From NCBI GenBank assembly GCA_902463235.1, contig CABQER010000001.1, forward strand, positions 62,001-126,000: a stretch of DNA of 64,000 bases, in the 5' to 3' direction. Shown here one piece after another: positions 48,994 to 57,749 of this stretch. The notes below the pieces were generated by a model that saw nothing but the letters and a program-made list of their open reading frames with translations, searched no databases and was not told the origin of the DNA. A program made the translations under genes and the position numbers. Positions within the stretch are counted from its first letter, which is position 1. Each line of letters opens with the position of its first letter. Source of the stretch: an uncultured Faecalibacterium sp. GTDB lineage: Bacteria > Bacillota > Clostridia > Oscillospirales > Ruminococcaceae.

Positions 48994-50775
48994 ATGACCA
49001 TTTTTAATGTCTTTTCGCTGCTGGGAGGTCTGGCCCTGTTTTTGTTCGGTATGGACATCATGGGCAAGGCACTGGAAAAGCAGGCCGGCGGCCAGCTGCA
49101 AAAAATTCTCAGCAAACTGACCGATAACCCCCTCAAGGGCTTTTTTCTGGGTCTGTGCGTGACTGCCGTCATCCAGAGCTCCAGCGCTACCACGGTTATG
49201 GTGGTGGGCTTTGTCAACAGCGGCATCATGGAGCTGCATCAGGCCATTGGTGTGATCATGGGCAGCAACGTGGGCACCACCGTGACCAGCTGGATCTTGA
49301 GCCTTTCCGGTTTGCAGGGCGACAGCCTGTTCATCCAGCTGCTCAAGCCCACTTCTTTTAGTCCGGTGCTTGCATTTATCGGCATTTTGCTGTATATGTG
49401 TAAGAGTGAGAAGAAAAAGGGTGTTGGCACCATCCTCATCGGCTTTGCTGTGCTGATGACCGGCATGACCACCATGTCCAACGCGGTGCTGCCGCTGCAA
49501 AACGAGGCATGGTTCACCAGCCTGTTCACCCGCTTCTCCAACCCCCTGCTGGGCGTTCTGGTGGGCGCACTGGTCACCGGCATCATCCAGAGCTCCAGCG
49601 CCAGTGTGGGCATCCTGCAGGCGCTGAGCGCCACCGGCGTCATCACCTACGGCAGTGCCATCCCCATCATCATGGGTCAGAACATCGGCACCTGTGTAAC
49701 CGCGCTGCTGTCCTCGGTGGGTGCAAACAAAAACGCCCGCCGGGCTGCTATGGTGCACCTGTACTTCAACATCATCGGTGTAAGCATCTTCCTGTTCGGA
49801 TTCTATGGGCTCAACGCAGTCTGCCACTTTGCCTTTGTGAATACCACCATCGAGGCATGGGGCATTGCAGTGGTGCACTCGGTGTTCAACATTCTGGCCA
49901 CCGTCATTCTGCTGCCCTTTGCCACCGGGCTGGAAAAGCTGGCCATCCTGACCATTCCCGATTCCCCGGAAAAAGAGGAGTTTGCTCTGCTGGATGACCG
50001 TCTGCTGAACACCCCCGCCGTGGCTGTGGAGCGTGCTCGCGCCGCTACCGCTGAAATGGCAGAGCTTGCCCGTGTGGGTGTGGTGCAGGCCATGAGCCTG
50101 ACCCACGAATGGAACGACGAACTTGCCCAGAAGGTGCGGGATGAGGAGTGCCGGGTGGATCGGTACGAGGACGCGCTGGGCACCTATCTTGTCAAGTTGT
50201 CCGGCCGGGAACTGAACCACGCCGACAGCCAGAGCGTGAACACCCTGCTGCACACCATCAGTGATTTTGAACGCATCAGCGACCATTCCGTCAACCTGCT
50301 GGAATCTGCCGAGGAGATGCACCAGAAGGAGATCCACTTCTCCAAGGATGCACAGGAGGAACTGCAGGTGCTGGAGGATGCGGTGCAGGATACCCTGAGC
50401 CGCACCACCGATGCCTTCCGCAAGGGGGATCTGCACCTTGCCTCCAAGGTCGAGCCTCTGGAGGCTGTGGTCAACGAGCTGGTGCGTGCCATCAAGGCAC
50501 GGCACGTCGCCCGCTTGCAGGCAGGCAGCTGCTCTATTGAGTACGGCTTTGTGCTGGACGATTTGCTGACCAACTACGAGCGTGTGTGCGACCATTGCAG
50601 CAACGTGGCAGTTGCGCAGATCGAGGTGGCACAGGACAGCTTTGACACCCACGCTTACCTGAACGACCTGCGCCACGGCAACGACACCAAGGAAAGCGAA
50701 GAATTCCACCGCCGTCTGGGCCGCTACCGCGAGCGGTATCTGTTCCCAGACGGACAGACTGCTGAGGAGAACTGA
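48994..50775 (+). CDS. nptA: Na/Pi cotransporter family protein with PhoU domain
   Basis: The 593-residue protein has two copies of the NaPi-IIb repeat with the QSSSA motif: AVIQSSSATTVMVVGFV and IIQSSSASVGILQALS, plus eight or more membrane segments. The C-terminus (residues about 360-580) is a helical PhoU domain. It imports phosphate with sodium or modulates its control. First gene of an operon with the phoP/phoR genes, behind Pho-box-like repeats. Confidence 0.93.
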   Translation: MTIFNVFSLLGGLALFLFGMDIMGKALEKQAGGQLQKILSKLTDNPLKGFFLGLCVTAVIQSSSATTVMVVGFVNSGIMELHQAIGVIMGSNVGTTVTSWILSLSGLQGDSLFIQLLKPTSFSPVLAFIGILLYMCKSEKKKGVGTILIGFAVLMTGMTTMSNAVLPLQNEAWFTSLFTRFSNPLLGVLVGALVTGIIQSSSASVGILQALSATGVITYGSAIPIIMGQNIGTCVTALLSSVGANKNARRAAMVHLYFNIIGVSIFLFGFYGLNAVCHFAFVNTTIEAWGIAVVHSVFNILATVILLPFATGLEKLAILTIPDSPEKEEFALLDDRLLNTPAVAVERARAATAEMAELARVGVVQAMSLTHEWNDELAQKVRDEECRVDRYEDALGTYLVKLSGRELNHADSQSVNTLLHTISDFERISDHSVNLLESAEEMHQKEIHFSKDAQEELQVLEDAVQDTLSRTTDAFRKGDLHLASKVEPLEAVVNELVRAIKARHVARLQAGSCSIEYGFVLDDLLTNYERVCDHCSNVAVAQIEVAQDSFDTHAYLNDLRHGNDTKESEEFHRRLGRYRERYLFPDGQTAEEN

Positions 50776-50778
50776 GTT

Positions 50779-51465
50779 ATGATCTATATCGTAGAGGACG
50801 ATGCTTCCATCCGGGAGCTGGAGCAGTACGCCCTGCAATCCAACGGCTACGAGGTGCAGGGCTTTGAGAGCGCCGAGCCCTTCTGGCAGGCCATGCGTGC
50901 CGCTGAGCCGGAGCTGGTGATCCTGGACGTGATGCTGCCCGGCGAGGACGGCTTTTCCATCCTGAAAAAGCTGCGCAACACTCCTTCGCTGCGCAAGCTG
51001 CCCATCATTATGGTCACGGCAAAATCCAGCGAACTGGACACCGTGCGCGGGCTGGACTGCGGCGCAGACGACTACATTGCAAAGCCCTTTGGCATCATGG
51101 AATTTCTCAGCCGGGTGCGGGTGGCGCTGCGGCGCTCTGCCCCGGAGACAAGGCCGGACGTGCTGGTTTTTCACGAGATCCAGCTGGATAACGCCCGCCA
51201 CAGCGTTACGGTGAACAGCACCCCCGTGGAGCTGACCTACAAGGAATACTGTCTGCTGCGGCTGCTGCTGGAAAACACCAGTCTGGTGGTGACCCGCGAG
51301 ACCATTTTGCAGGTAGTGTGGGGCACCGATATCTCGGTGGAGAGCCGTACCGTGGATATGCACATCCGCACTCTGCGCAAAAAGCTGGGCGATGCGGGGC
51401 GTTACATCTGTACCGTGCGCAAGGTGGGCTACAAGCTGTCCGATGAGGAGGCCGAGGAAGAATGA
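50779..51465 (+). CDS. phoP: OmpR/PhoB-type response regulator
   Basis: The 228-residue protein has an N-terminal receiver with acids YIVEDDASI, the phosphorylated Asp in VILDVMLPGEDGF, and Lys in DYIAKPFG. The C-terminal winged helix reads ELTYKEYCLLRLLLE and ESRTVDMHIRTLRKKL. It begins 3 bp after the transporter and overlaps the kinase by 4 bp. Phosphate response is inferred from operon and Pho repeats. Confidence 0.9.
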   Translation: MIYIVEDDASIRELEQYALQSNGYEVQGFESAEPFWQAMRAAEPELVILDVMLPGEDGFSILKKLRNTPSLRKLPIIMVTAKSSELDTVRGLDCGADDYIAKPFGIMEFLSRVRVALRRSAPETRPDVLVFHEIQLDNARHSVTVNSTPVELTYKEYCLLRLLLENTSLVVTRETILQVVWGTDISVESRTVDMHIRTLRKKLGDAGRYICTVRKVGYKLSDEEAEEE

Positions 51466-52811
51466 AGCTGCGCAGCATGGAAGAAAAGATCAGCTACCGG
51501 TTGTTCCTGATGGGCTTTCTGGGGCTTATATTCACCGCAGCGCTGTGCATTTTTGTGTTCCATAAAGCCTTTACGGCGCAGGCATGGTCGGGTTTGGAGC
51601 GCGAGACCGACCTTGTGTGCGCCGGGTACGAGCAGGCCGGAGACCCCGCGCAGCTGAGCGCCTTTGTGACCGATGATCTGCGCGTGACCTTGATCAGTCA
51701 GGACGGCAGCGTGTTGTTTGAATCTGCCACTGACCAGCCCATGGAGAACCATCTGACCCGCCCGGAGATCCGCGATGCCATTGCAACCGGCGAGGGACGG
51801 GACATCCGTGACTCCCAGACCATGGGCTACGAGACCTATTACTATGCGCTCCGGCTTTCCGGCGGGGACGTGCTGCGCGTGGCGCAGGACGCCGAGACTG
51901 TGTGGTCCATCTATGATGCCACCATTCCGGCCATCGTGCTGAGCTGTGTGGCACTGATGCTGGCCGCTGCGGTGCTGGCTGCCCTACTGACCAAAGCACT
52001 GGTGCAGCCGGTTCTGAACATGACCGAGGATCTGGATCATATTCAGGAAAATGTGCCCTACCGGGAACTGATTCCCTTTGCGGAGAGCATCCATTCTGAC
52101 CGTATTCTGCGGGAAAACAACGAGAAAATGCGGCAGGAGTTTACGGCCAATGTCAGTCACGAGCTCAAGACCCCGCTGACCAGTATTTCCGGCTATGCGG
52201 AGTTGATCGAGACCGGTATTGCAAAACCGGAGGATGTGCCGGATTTCGGCCGCAAGATCCACAGCGAGGCCACCCGCATGATCCAGCTGGTCAACGATAT
52301 TTTGCAGCTTTCTAAGCTGGATACCGTAAGCGAGACCGGGGACGCCCCCGTGATGGAAACAGTAGACCTTTTGGATGTTGCCAAGGAGTGCGTGGAGCGC
52401 CAGAAGCTGAACGCCCGCCGCGCCTATATCTCCCTGACCTATCTGGGCGAGAACGCCCCGGTGCTGGGCAGCCGTGCGCTGCTGGATGAGCTGTGCCAGA
52501 ACCTGTGCGACAACGCCATCCGCTACAACCGCCCGGGCGGAAAAGTGCAGATCATTACCGCCTGCAGCCGGGACGGGCACTGCTCCCTGACCGTAACGGA
52601 TAACGGCATCGGCATCCCGCGGGAGGCGCAGTCCAGCGTGTTCGAGCGCTTTTACCGGGTGGATAAGAGCCGCAGCAAAGCCACCGGCGGCACCGGGCTT
52701 GGGCTTGCCATCGTCAAGCACATTGCCCGCATCCACAACGCCCGCATCAAGCTGGAAAGTCAGGTGGACGTCGGCACCACTATTACTGTCACCTTCCCCA
52801 CCGCCTCTTAA
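51462..52811 (+). CDS. phoR: Membrane sensor histidine kinase (PhoR-like)
   Basis: The 449-residue kinase has two membrane segments (LFLMGFLGLIFTAALCIFVF and IVLSCVALMLAAAVLAALLT) around an extracytoplasmic sensor of about 110 residues. The phospho-acceptor His is in NVSHELKTPLTSISGYAE and the ATP-binding domain has QNLCDNAIRYNRPGG, DNGIGIP and GGTGLGLAIVK. It would phosphorylate the adjacent regulator. Its stop overlaps the convergent gerKC-like stop. Confidence 0.93.
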   Translation: MKLRSMEEKISYRLFLMGFLGLIFTAALCIFVFHKAFTAQAWSGLERETDLVCAGYEQAGDPAQLSAFVTDDLRVTLISQDGSVLFESATDQPMENHLTRPEIRDAIATGEGRDIRDSQTMGYETYYYALRLSGGDVLRVAQDAETVWSIYDATIPAIVLSCVALMLAAAVLAALLTKALVQPVLNMTEDLDHIQENVPYRELIPFAESIHSDRILRENNEKMRQEFTANVSHELKTPLTSISGYAELIETGIAKPEDVPDFGRKIHSEATRMIQLVNDILQLSKLDTVSETGDAPVMETVDLLDVAKECVERQKLNARRAYISLTYLGENAPVLGSRALLDELCQNLCDNAIRYNRPGGKVQIITACSRDGHCSLTVTDNGIGIPREAQSSVFERFYRVDKSRSKATGGTGLGLAIVKHIARIHNARIKLESQVDVGTTITVTFPTAS

Positions 52812-53767
52812 TACAGCATGAAATGCACGTCTGTCCGCAATTGCGGGCAGGCGTTTTTTGTCGGGTCAAAGCTTGCGCCGCTGCCATCCCGCAGCGTTGC
52901 CCGGGCTTGCAGGTGCAGCACATCCACGCCCTCCTGCCAGCAGCCTTGCAAAAGCGCCGTGCACTGCGCTGCAAGCTGTTGCTGCTGCGCCGACGTGGGC
53001 AATGGGCTGTGGGCGGTACGCTGGCAATCCAGCCGCACAAGCACCTGCGCCTTTTGCAGGGTGACCGAAACAGTGCAGCGCCGGATGCCGATGCGCTCCC
53101 CTTCCAGCCAGAGCTGCCGGGTGCCGCTCTGCCCGGTAAGAAGCCGGTATACCTCGGCCTGCTCCGGGGACAAGGGCGTATTAGCTGCCACGGTATGAAG
53201 AACGCCGCCCTCCTGTATCGTGACCTCTTCCGTACTCCACCCGAGAACAGGCAGAAGCCCCGGCTCTGTGTGCTGATATAACCGGGGTGCAGTGGGCGCT
53301 GCCGCCTTTATTTGTGCCATCAGAGCGTCCGGCAAAGCGGCTTGTGCGGCAAGGTGGTCCACCTCTCCTTCTGCGCAAAGCAGTCTTGCCGCCGTGCGTC
53401 CGCAGCCGCGCCGCAGCACAAGCTGCTCGTACTCTGTTAATAAGGGCTCTTCCGCTTTTGGCAGCAGCAGATAATCACACAGGCGGTAGCTTGCCGTTTG
53501 GGGCAGCGCCTGCTCTGCCGCAGCCAGTGCCCGCTCCATCGTTTGCCCCTCTGCCTGCACAAACTGTAATGCGGCAGAGGCATCGGCGGCATCGGCGGCG
53601 GCCTGCGGTGCCTGATAGAGCAGCCCCGCCTGATACCCCTGCTCCGTCTGTGCCAGATACACCGCCCGCACCATGCTTTTCTCCGTGCTTTCGCAGCGCA
53701 GGAATAAAAGACACCACCCTGCCAGCAGAAAATACAGCAACAGCTTGTAAGTTTTTGCGTTTTTCAT
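52808..53767 (-). CDS. gerKC: Ger(x)C-type spore germination lipoprotein
   Basis: The 319-residue protein has an N-terminal hydrophobic segment and a possible lipobox Cys (LLFLRCEST). Its place after A- and B-type genes in a GerA-like operon and the size fit a C subunit. Sequence is diverged, with many Ala/Gln residues. It would anchor the germinant receptor to the spore inner membrane if spores form. Confidence 0.75.
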   Translation of the reverse strand: MKNAKTYKLLLYFLLAGWCLLFLRCESTEKSMVRAVYLAQTEQGYQAGLLYQAPQAAADAADASAALQFVQAEGQTMERALAAAEQALPQTASYRLCDYLLLPKAEEPLLTEYEQLVLRRGCGRTAARLLCAEGEVDHLAAQAALPDALMAQIKAAAPTAPRLYQHTEPGLLPVLGWSTEEVTIQEGGVLHTVAANTPLSPEQAEVYRLLTGQSGTRQLWLEGERIGIRRCTVSVTLQKAQVLVRLDCQRTAHSPLPTSAQQQQLAAQCTALLQGCWQEGVDVLHLQARATLRDGSGASFDPTKNACPQLRTDVHFMLY

Positions 53768-54552
53768 GGTTGCACCTCTGCTTCCGGTTGCTGCCAGAGC
53801 AAGCGGATGGCAGCGCAAAGCATGGCCACACGGTAGACGGCGCACAGCAGCCACAGCAGCAAAAGCAGCGCATCCATGCGGGAAAAGCTGCCGCTGCTCC
53901 ACGCCCGCAGCAGTTCCAGCCGGGGGTATCTGCCGCTGCCAAACAGTAAAGCACCGCTCAGCAAGGCTGCTGCCTGCACCGCAAAGCCCCATACCGGCAG
54001 CCAGACCGTGCGGCGCACCGACCGTGCACTGCACAGAAGTGCTCCGGCAAAGTATTCAGCGTAGACTGGTACGTTCCAACCTGTTGCGGTCGGCTGTGCC
54101 GGGGGGAACAGTCGATACCAGTGCAGCTGCCCTGCAAGCCCCAGCAGGCAGACAAAGCCGCCCACAGCGGCAAACCACCACAGCACCCGCGCCGAGGCGT
54201 TCCAGCTTGCGGGCCGGATGCACCACCCCGCCCAGAGCAGCAGCGGCAGAAAGCCCAGCAGCGCCATGGAGGAAAACTCTGCCGCGCACAGCCCTTGCGC
54301 CTGCACGAGGGTGTGCACCAACTCCATAAAAAGCCCAGCTGTCAGCGCCAGCCGCACCGCAAAGGAGGGCGTTTTGCCCTGCAAAGCCGCCGCTGTCAGT
54401 GCCGAAAGGATACACAGACACACTGTGCTGACTGCGCCCAGCCACAGCGCCCGACGCACCGGGACGCTTTGCGGGATGCCGTCTGCCAGCGCTGCTGTGA
54501 CCACGCTGAGGGTCAGTGCCGCCGGGGTGAAACGTTCTGTTTGCTGCTTCAT
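53764..54552 (-). CDS. gerKB: GerB-type germination permease, short
   Basis: The 262-residue hydrophobic protein has about seven to eight membrane segments. It is shorter than most GerB-type proteins (about 360). Position between A and C genes with 4-bp overlaps on both sides is the main support. Reduced size and low similarity suggest a diverged receptor. Confidence 0.65.
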   Translation of the reverse strand: MKQQTERFTPAALTLSVVTAALADGIPQSVPVRRALWLGAVSTVCLCILSALTAAALQGKTPSFAVRLALTAGLFMELVHTLVQAQGLCAAEFSSMALLGFLPLLLWAGWCIRPASWNASARVLWWFAAVGGFVCLLGLAGQLHWYRLFPPAQPTATGWNVPVYAEYFAGALLCSARSVRRTVWLPVWGFAVQAAALLSGALLFGSGRYPRLELLRAWSSGSFSRMDALLLLLWLLCAVYRVAMLCAAIRLLWQQPEAEVQP

Positions 54553-56015
54553 GACTGCCGTTTTCTCCTCTCCCGCTTTTGCCAGATATTGAACCCCTGC
54601 CGGGACAGCTGCCGGTAGTTGCGGCGCAGAACGCCGTCCTCGGAAAGCGGCTGCTGCGGGAACGGATGCGGCGCAAGGTATGGCACGCCCAGTGCTTCGG
54701 TGCTGACGATGCTGAGCAGAAAGCCGAAAAACGCCACTGCCAGCCCTACCGGCCCGGCAAGCCCAGCCAGCAGCACCGTGCCAATGCGCAGCAGGGTGGC
54801 AGGCTCGTAGAGAGCCGGGGTGACAAAGACCGCAATGGCCGTGATGCTTGCCACAAAGATGACCGGGGTGCTCATCAGCCCGGTGGCAATGGCGGCATCG
54901 CCGATGATGAGCGCCGACACCAGACTGACCGAGTGTCCCAGTGACTGCGGCATTCGAAGCCCCGCCTCCCGGATGATCTCTAAGATCAGGATGACCAACA
55001 GCATCTCGGCAAACAGGGGCAGCGGGGTAGCCTTTTCTGCCGCTTCGATCTTATACAGCAGCTGCGGGGGCAACAGCTCCGGCAGATACACCGCCACGCA
55101 CACAAAGACCCCCGGTAAGAACACCGTAAGGTAGAAAGAAAAATACTTCAGCACCCGCAAAAAAGAGGAAAATACCGCCGTGGAAGCGTAATCATCCAGA
55201 CACTCGAATTGCTCGCTGAACAGTGCGGGCAGCACCAGCGCCGAGGGACTGCCATTGACCAAAATTACCAGCTTGCCCTCACAGAGCTTCGCGGCGGCGA
55301 CTGCCGGACGCTCGGTGTAGTGCACCGGGGTGAACAGCCGCGCCTTGCCGGGCAGCAGCCACGGCACAAAATAGCTGGAATCCAGCAGCAGCTCCGGCCT
55401 TGCACTTTGCAAAATGGCACGCACCCGCTGTACCATGGTGGGGTCGGCACGGTCCTTGCAGTAGCAAAGGGCGTACTCCGTATTACAGCAGGTGTGCGCC
55501 TGCGCGGCCTCCTGCACAAGGGTGTCAGTGCGGACAAGACGGCGCAGAAGGCTCAGATTTACCCGCAGCAGATCGGTAAAGCCTTCCCTGCTGCCGCGCA
55601 GATTGCCTTCGCCGGAGGGCTCTTCCACCGAGCGGAACTTGAGCCCCTGCACTGAGAAGGCAATGCCGCTGCTGCACCCATCCAAGAGCAGCACCGCCAT
55701 GCCGGCGGTCAAACGCGCTATCAGCTGCGACATATCCTGCACTGGGGTGCTTTCGGCCGGAAACGCCGAGCCATGCAGGATATGCGCATAGGTTTGCGCG
55801 CCGGTAAACCGGACAGAAGCAGACTGCCGCCCGGCGGCGTCCAGCAACAGCTCCCAGAGCGAATCCAAGCTTGCCATACCGTCAAACATTACGATGCACC
55901 CCGGGCAACCGTACAAAACGATCTTCTTCGCATAATAATCTGCCGATTTGCCAAACCTAGCATCAAGCGCGGACAGGTTTTCCGCAAGGCTTTGCGAAAG
56001 CAACTGCACATCCAT
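54549..56015 (-). CDS. gerKA: GerA-type germination receptor A subunit
   Basis: The 488-residue protein has the GerA pattern: an N-terminal soluble part, KGVMDVQLLSQ not included as coding start, then VRAILQSARPELLLDSSYFV, RPAVAAAKLCEGKLVILVNG, and a C-terminal membrane half with EAGLRMPQSLGHSVSLVSAL, IGDAAIATGLMSTPVIFVAS. The ATG at 56015 matches the family start region. It forms a GerABC operon in a lineage not known to make spores, if it is Faecalibacterium. Confidence 0.88.
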   Translation of the reverse strand: MDVQLLSQSLAENLSALDARFGKSADYYAKKIVLYGCPGCIVMFDGMASLDSLWELLLDAAGRQSASVRFTGAQTYAHILHGSAFPAESTPVQDMSQLIARLTAGMAVLLLDGCSSGIAFSVQGLKFRSVEEPSGEGNLRGSREGFTDLLRVNLSLLRRLVRTDTLVQEAAQAHTCCNTEYALCYCKDRADPTMVQRVRAILQSARPELLLDSSYFVPWLLPGKARLFTPVHYTERPAVAAAKLCEGKLVILVNGSPSALVLPALFSEQFECLDDYASTAVFSSFLRVLKYFSFYLTVFLPGVFVCVAVYLPELLPPQLLYKIEAAEKATPLPLFAEMLLVILILEIIREAGLRMPQSLGHSVSLVSALIIGDAAIATGLMSTPVIFVASITAIAVFVTPALYEPATLLRIGTVLLAGLAGPVGLAVAFFGFLLSIVSTEALGVPYLAPHPFPQQPLSEDGVLRRNYRQLSRQGFNIWQKRERRKRQS

Positions 56016-56092
56016 CACTCCTTTGTGTGTGCAGTATGCCCGCTTTGCCGCAGCGGAATACGCCGCGCACACCGCACCGGGAGGGTTTGTGC

Positions 56093-56785
56093 ATGAAACT
56101 GCTGCTTTGCCGCACCATTATCCTGTATCTCTGCGTTTTGTTTGCCATGCGGCTGATGGGCAAGCGCCAGCTGGGAGAATTGCAGCCGGAGGAGCTGGTA
56201 TCCACCATCCTGATCTCCAATCTGGCGTCCATCTCCATTGAATCCGAGGATGTGCCCATCACCGCCAGTCTGATCCCGCTGTTCCTCATTGCGGCGCTGG
56301 AGCTGCTGGGGTCGGTGGTGAGCTTCCGCAGCCAAAAGTTTTTCAATTTTCTCTCCGGGCGTCCCAAAACGGTCATTCTGGACGGAAAGATCGATCAGAA
56401 CGCTTTGCGGATGCTGCGTCTGACCACCGCCGACCTGATGGAGGCGCTGCGCGGCAAGGATATCTTTGACCCGCGCAAGGTATCCTACGCCGTAATCGAA
56501 ACGAACGGCACGCTGTCGGCAGCGCTGCGCCCGGAGCAGGAAGCGGCTACCCTAGCCGACTTGCAACTGAAGGTACAGCAGACACAGGCCACTATCCCCT
56601 TTGTGCTGGATGGGCAGGTGTTGGAGGATAATCTGCGCTGGTGCGGCAAGGACCGTGCGTGGCTGGAACGCACTGCCACGGCAAACACTGTTCTGCCACA
56701 GGAGATCCTGCTGCTCATCGGCAACGAGACCGAGGACTATTTTCTGCTGAAAAAGGAAGGCCGTCAGCCGGGAGGAAAACGATGA
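56093..56785 (+). CDS. DUF421 membrane protein (YetF/YcaP-like)
   Basis: The 230-residue protein has three N-terminal membrane segments and the DUF421 core: MGKRQLGELQPEELVSTILI, NLASISIESEDVPI and VVSFRSQKFFNFLSGRPK with VILDGKID. In Bacillus such proteins are made in spores. It is divergent from gerKA and overlaps a DUF4363 gene (ATGA). Function unknown. Confidence 0.88.
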   Translation: MKLLLCRTIILYLCVLFAMRLMGKRQLGELQPEELVSTILISNLASISIESEDVPITASLIPLFLIAALELLGSVVSFRSQKFFNFLSGRPKTVILDGKIDQNALRMLRLTTADLMEALRGKDIFDPRKVSYAVIETNGTLSAALRPEQEAATLADLQLKVQQTQATIPFVLDGQVLEDNLRWCGKDRAWLERTATANTVLPQEILLLIGNETEDYFLLKKEGRQPGGKR

Positions 56786-57150
56786 AGCGGATCTATGCGT
56801 GTATCCTGATCGTAGCCGCACTGCTGGGGGTATCCCTTTACAGCAGCGGACGGGTGCAGGGCTTTGCGCAGGATATCTCAGCCGACTTGGACTGCGCCCT
56901 CGAGGCTGTACGGCAAAAGGACTTTCCCACTGCGCGGCAGGCGCTTGCCGAAGGCGCAGAGTTGTGCGACACCATGCGGGAAACTATGAGCCATCTGCTG
57001 CGCACTGCCGATTACACGGAACTGGAAGCTGCACTGCGGGCGGCAGACGGATACCTTGAGCAGCAGGCCACCGAGGACGCGCTGGGCGAGTTGCGCCGTG
57101 CACAAGTGGAGGTGGAGCGGCTGGAATGGCTTGCCCGGCGGCTGGTGTAA
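56782..57150 (+). CDS. DUF4363 family protein
   Basis: The 122-residue protein has an N-terminal anchor (IYACILIVAALLGVSLY) and helical charged remainder (DCALEAVRQKDFPTARQALA). DUF4363 genes usually follow DUF421 genes in spore-former genomes. Function unknown. Confidence 0.8.
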   Translation: MKRIYACILIVAALLGVSLYSSGRVQGFAQDISADLDCALEAVRQKDFPTARQALAEGAELCDTMRETMSHLLRTADYTELEAALRAADGYLEQQATEDALGELRRAQVEVERLEWLARRLV

Positions 57151-57170
57151 GCGGCGCAAATTATATTTCA

Positions 57171-57209
57171 CGCTTGTCGCGTCCTGCGAGCCGCGACAAG
57201 CGATTTTTT
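57171..57209 (+). terminator. Terminator of DUF421-DUF4363
   Basis: CGCTTGTCGCG (57171-57181) pairs perfectly with CGCGACAAGCG (57192-57202), followed by ATTTTTT. Confidence 0.85.
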
Positions 57210-57213
57210 ACAA

Positions 57214-57255
57214 TAAAAACAGACCGAGAGACGCCCAAAAGCATCTCTCGGTCTT
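57214..57255 (-). terminator. Terminator of nrdR
   Basis: GACCGAGAGA (57222-57231) pairs perfectly with TCTCTCGGTC (57244-57253); the minus-strand RNA then reads TGTTTTTATTG. Confidence 0.85.
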
Positions 57256-57265
57256 AAATTACAGT

Positions 57266-57733
57266 TTACTGATTTTCCTTACGGTCGCCCACAAGCTTTT
57301 TCAGTTCATCAAGGAAGCTTTCCACATCCGCAAACTGGCGATAGACCGATGCAAAGCGGATATAGGCCACCTCGTCGATCTTTTTCAGTTCCTCCATGGT
57401 CAGCTCGCCAATGCGCACACTGGGGATCTCGCGGTCGTAGGAGCTGAACAGGGACTGCTCGATGCTGCTGACAGCGCGCTCCAGCGTTTCGTAGCTGACA
57501 GGGCGCTTGGCGCAGGCGCGCAACATGGCGTTGAACAGCTTCTGCCGGTCAAAGGGTTCGCGGGAGTTATCCTTTTTGATGACCACCAGCGGCACCGTTT
57601 CCACCACCTCGTAGGTGGTAAAGCGCATGTGGCAGTTCAGGCACTCGCGGCGGCGGCGGATGCGCTCGTTATCTTCCGTGGGGCGGGAGTCGATCACCTT
57701 GGATTCCTCCGCACCGCAATAAGGGCACTTCAT
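57266..57733 (-). CDS. nrdR: Transcriptional repressor NrdR
   Basis: The 155-residue regulator has the zinc finger [20 protein letters not shown] with [12 protein letters not shown], and an ATP-cone ([20 protein letters not shown]). It binds ribonucleotide reductase promoters according to dATP. The ATG at 57733 is the family start. Secondary gene of an operon with secDF upstream. Confidence 0.95.
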   Translation of the reverse strand: MKCPYCGAEESKVIDSRPTEDNERIRRRRECLNCHMRFTTYEVVETVPLVVIKKDNSREPFDRQKLFNAMLRACAKRPVSYETLERAVSSIEQSLFSSYDREIPSVRIGELTMEELKKIDEVAYIRFASVYRQFADVESFLDELKKLVGDRKENQ

Positions 57734-57749
57734 CGTTTGTTCCTCCGCC

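Noticed and set aside
48946..51363. Minus-strand open frame of 805 codons over the Na/Pi transporter
   Set aside because: Shadow of the transporter and response-regulator genes, His/Gln-rich and lacking any family pattern.
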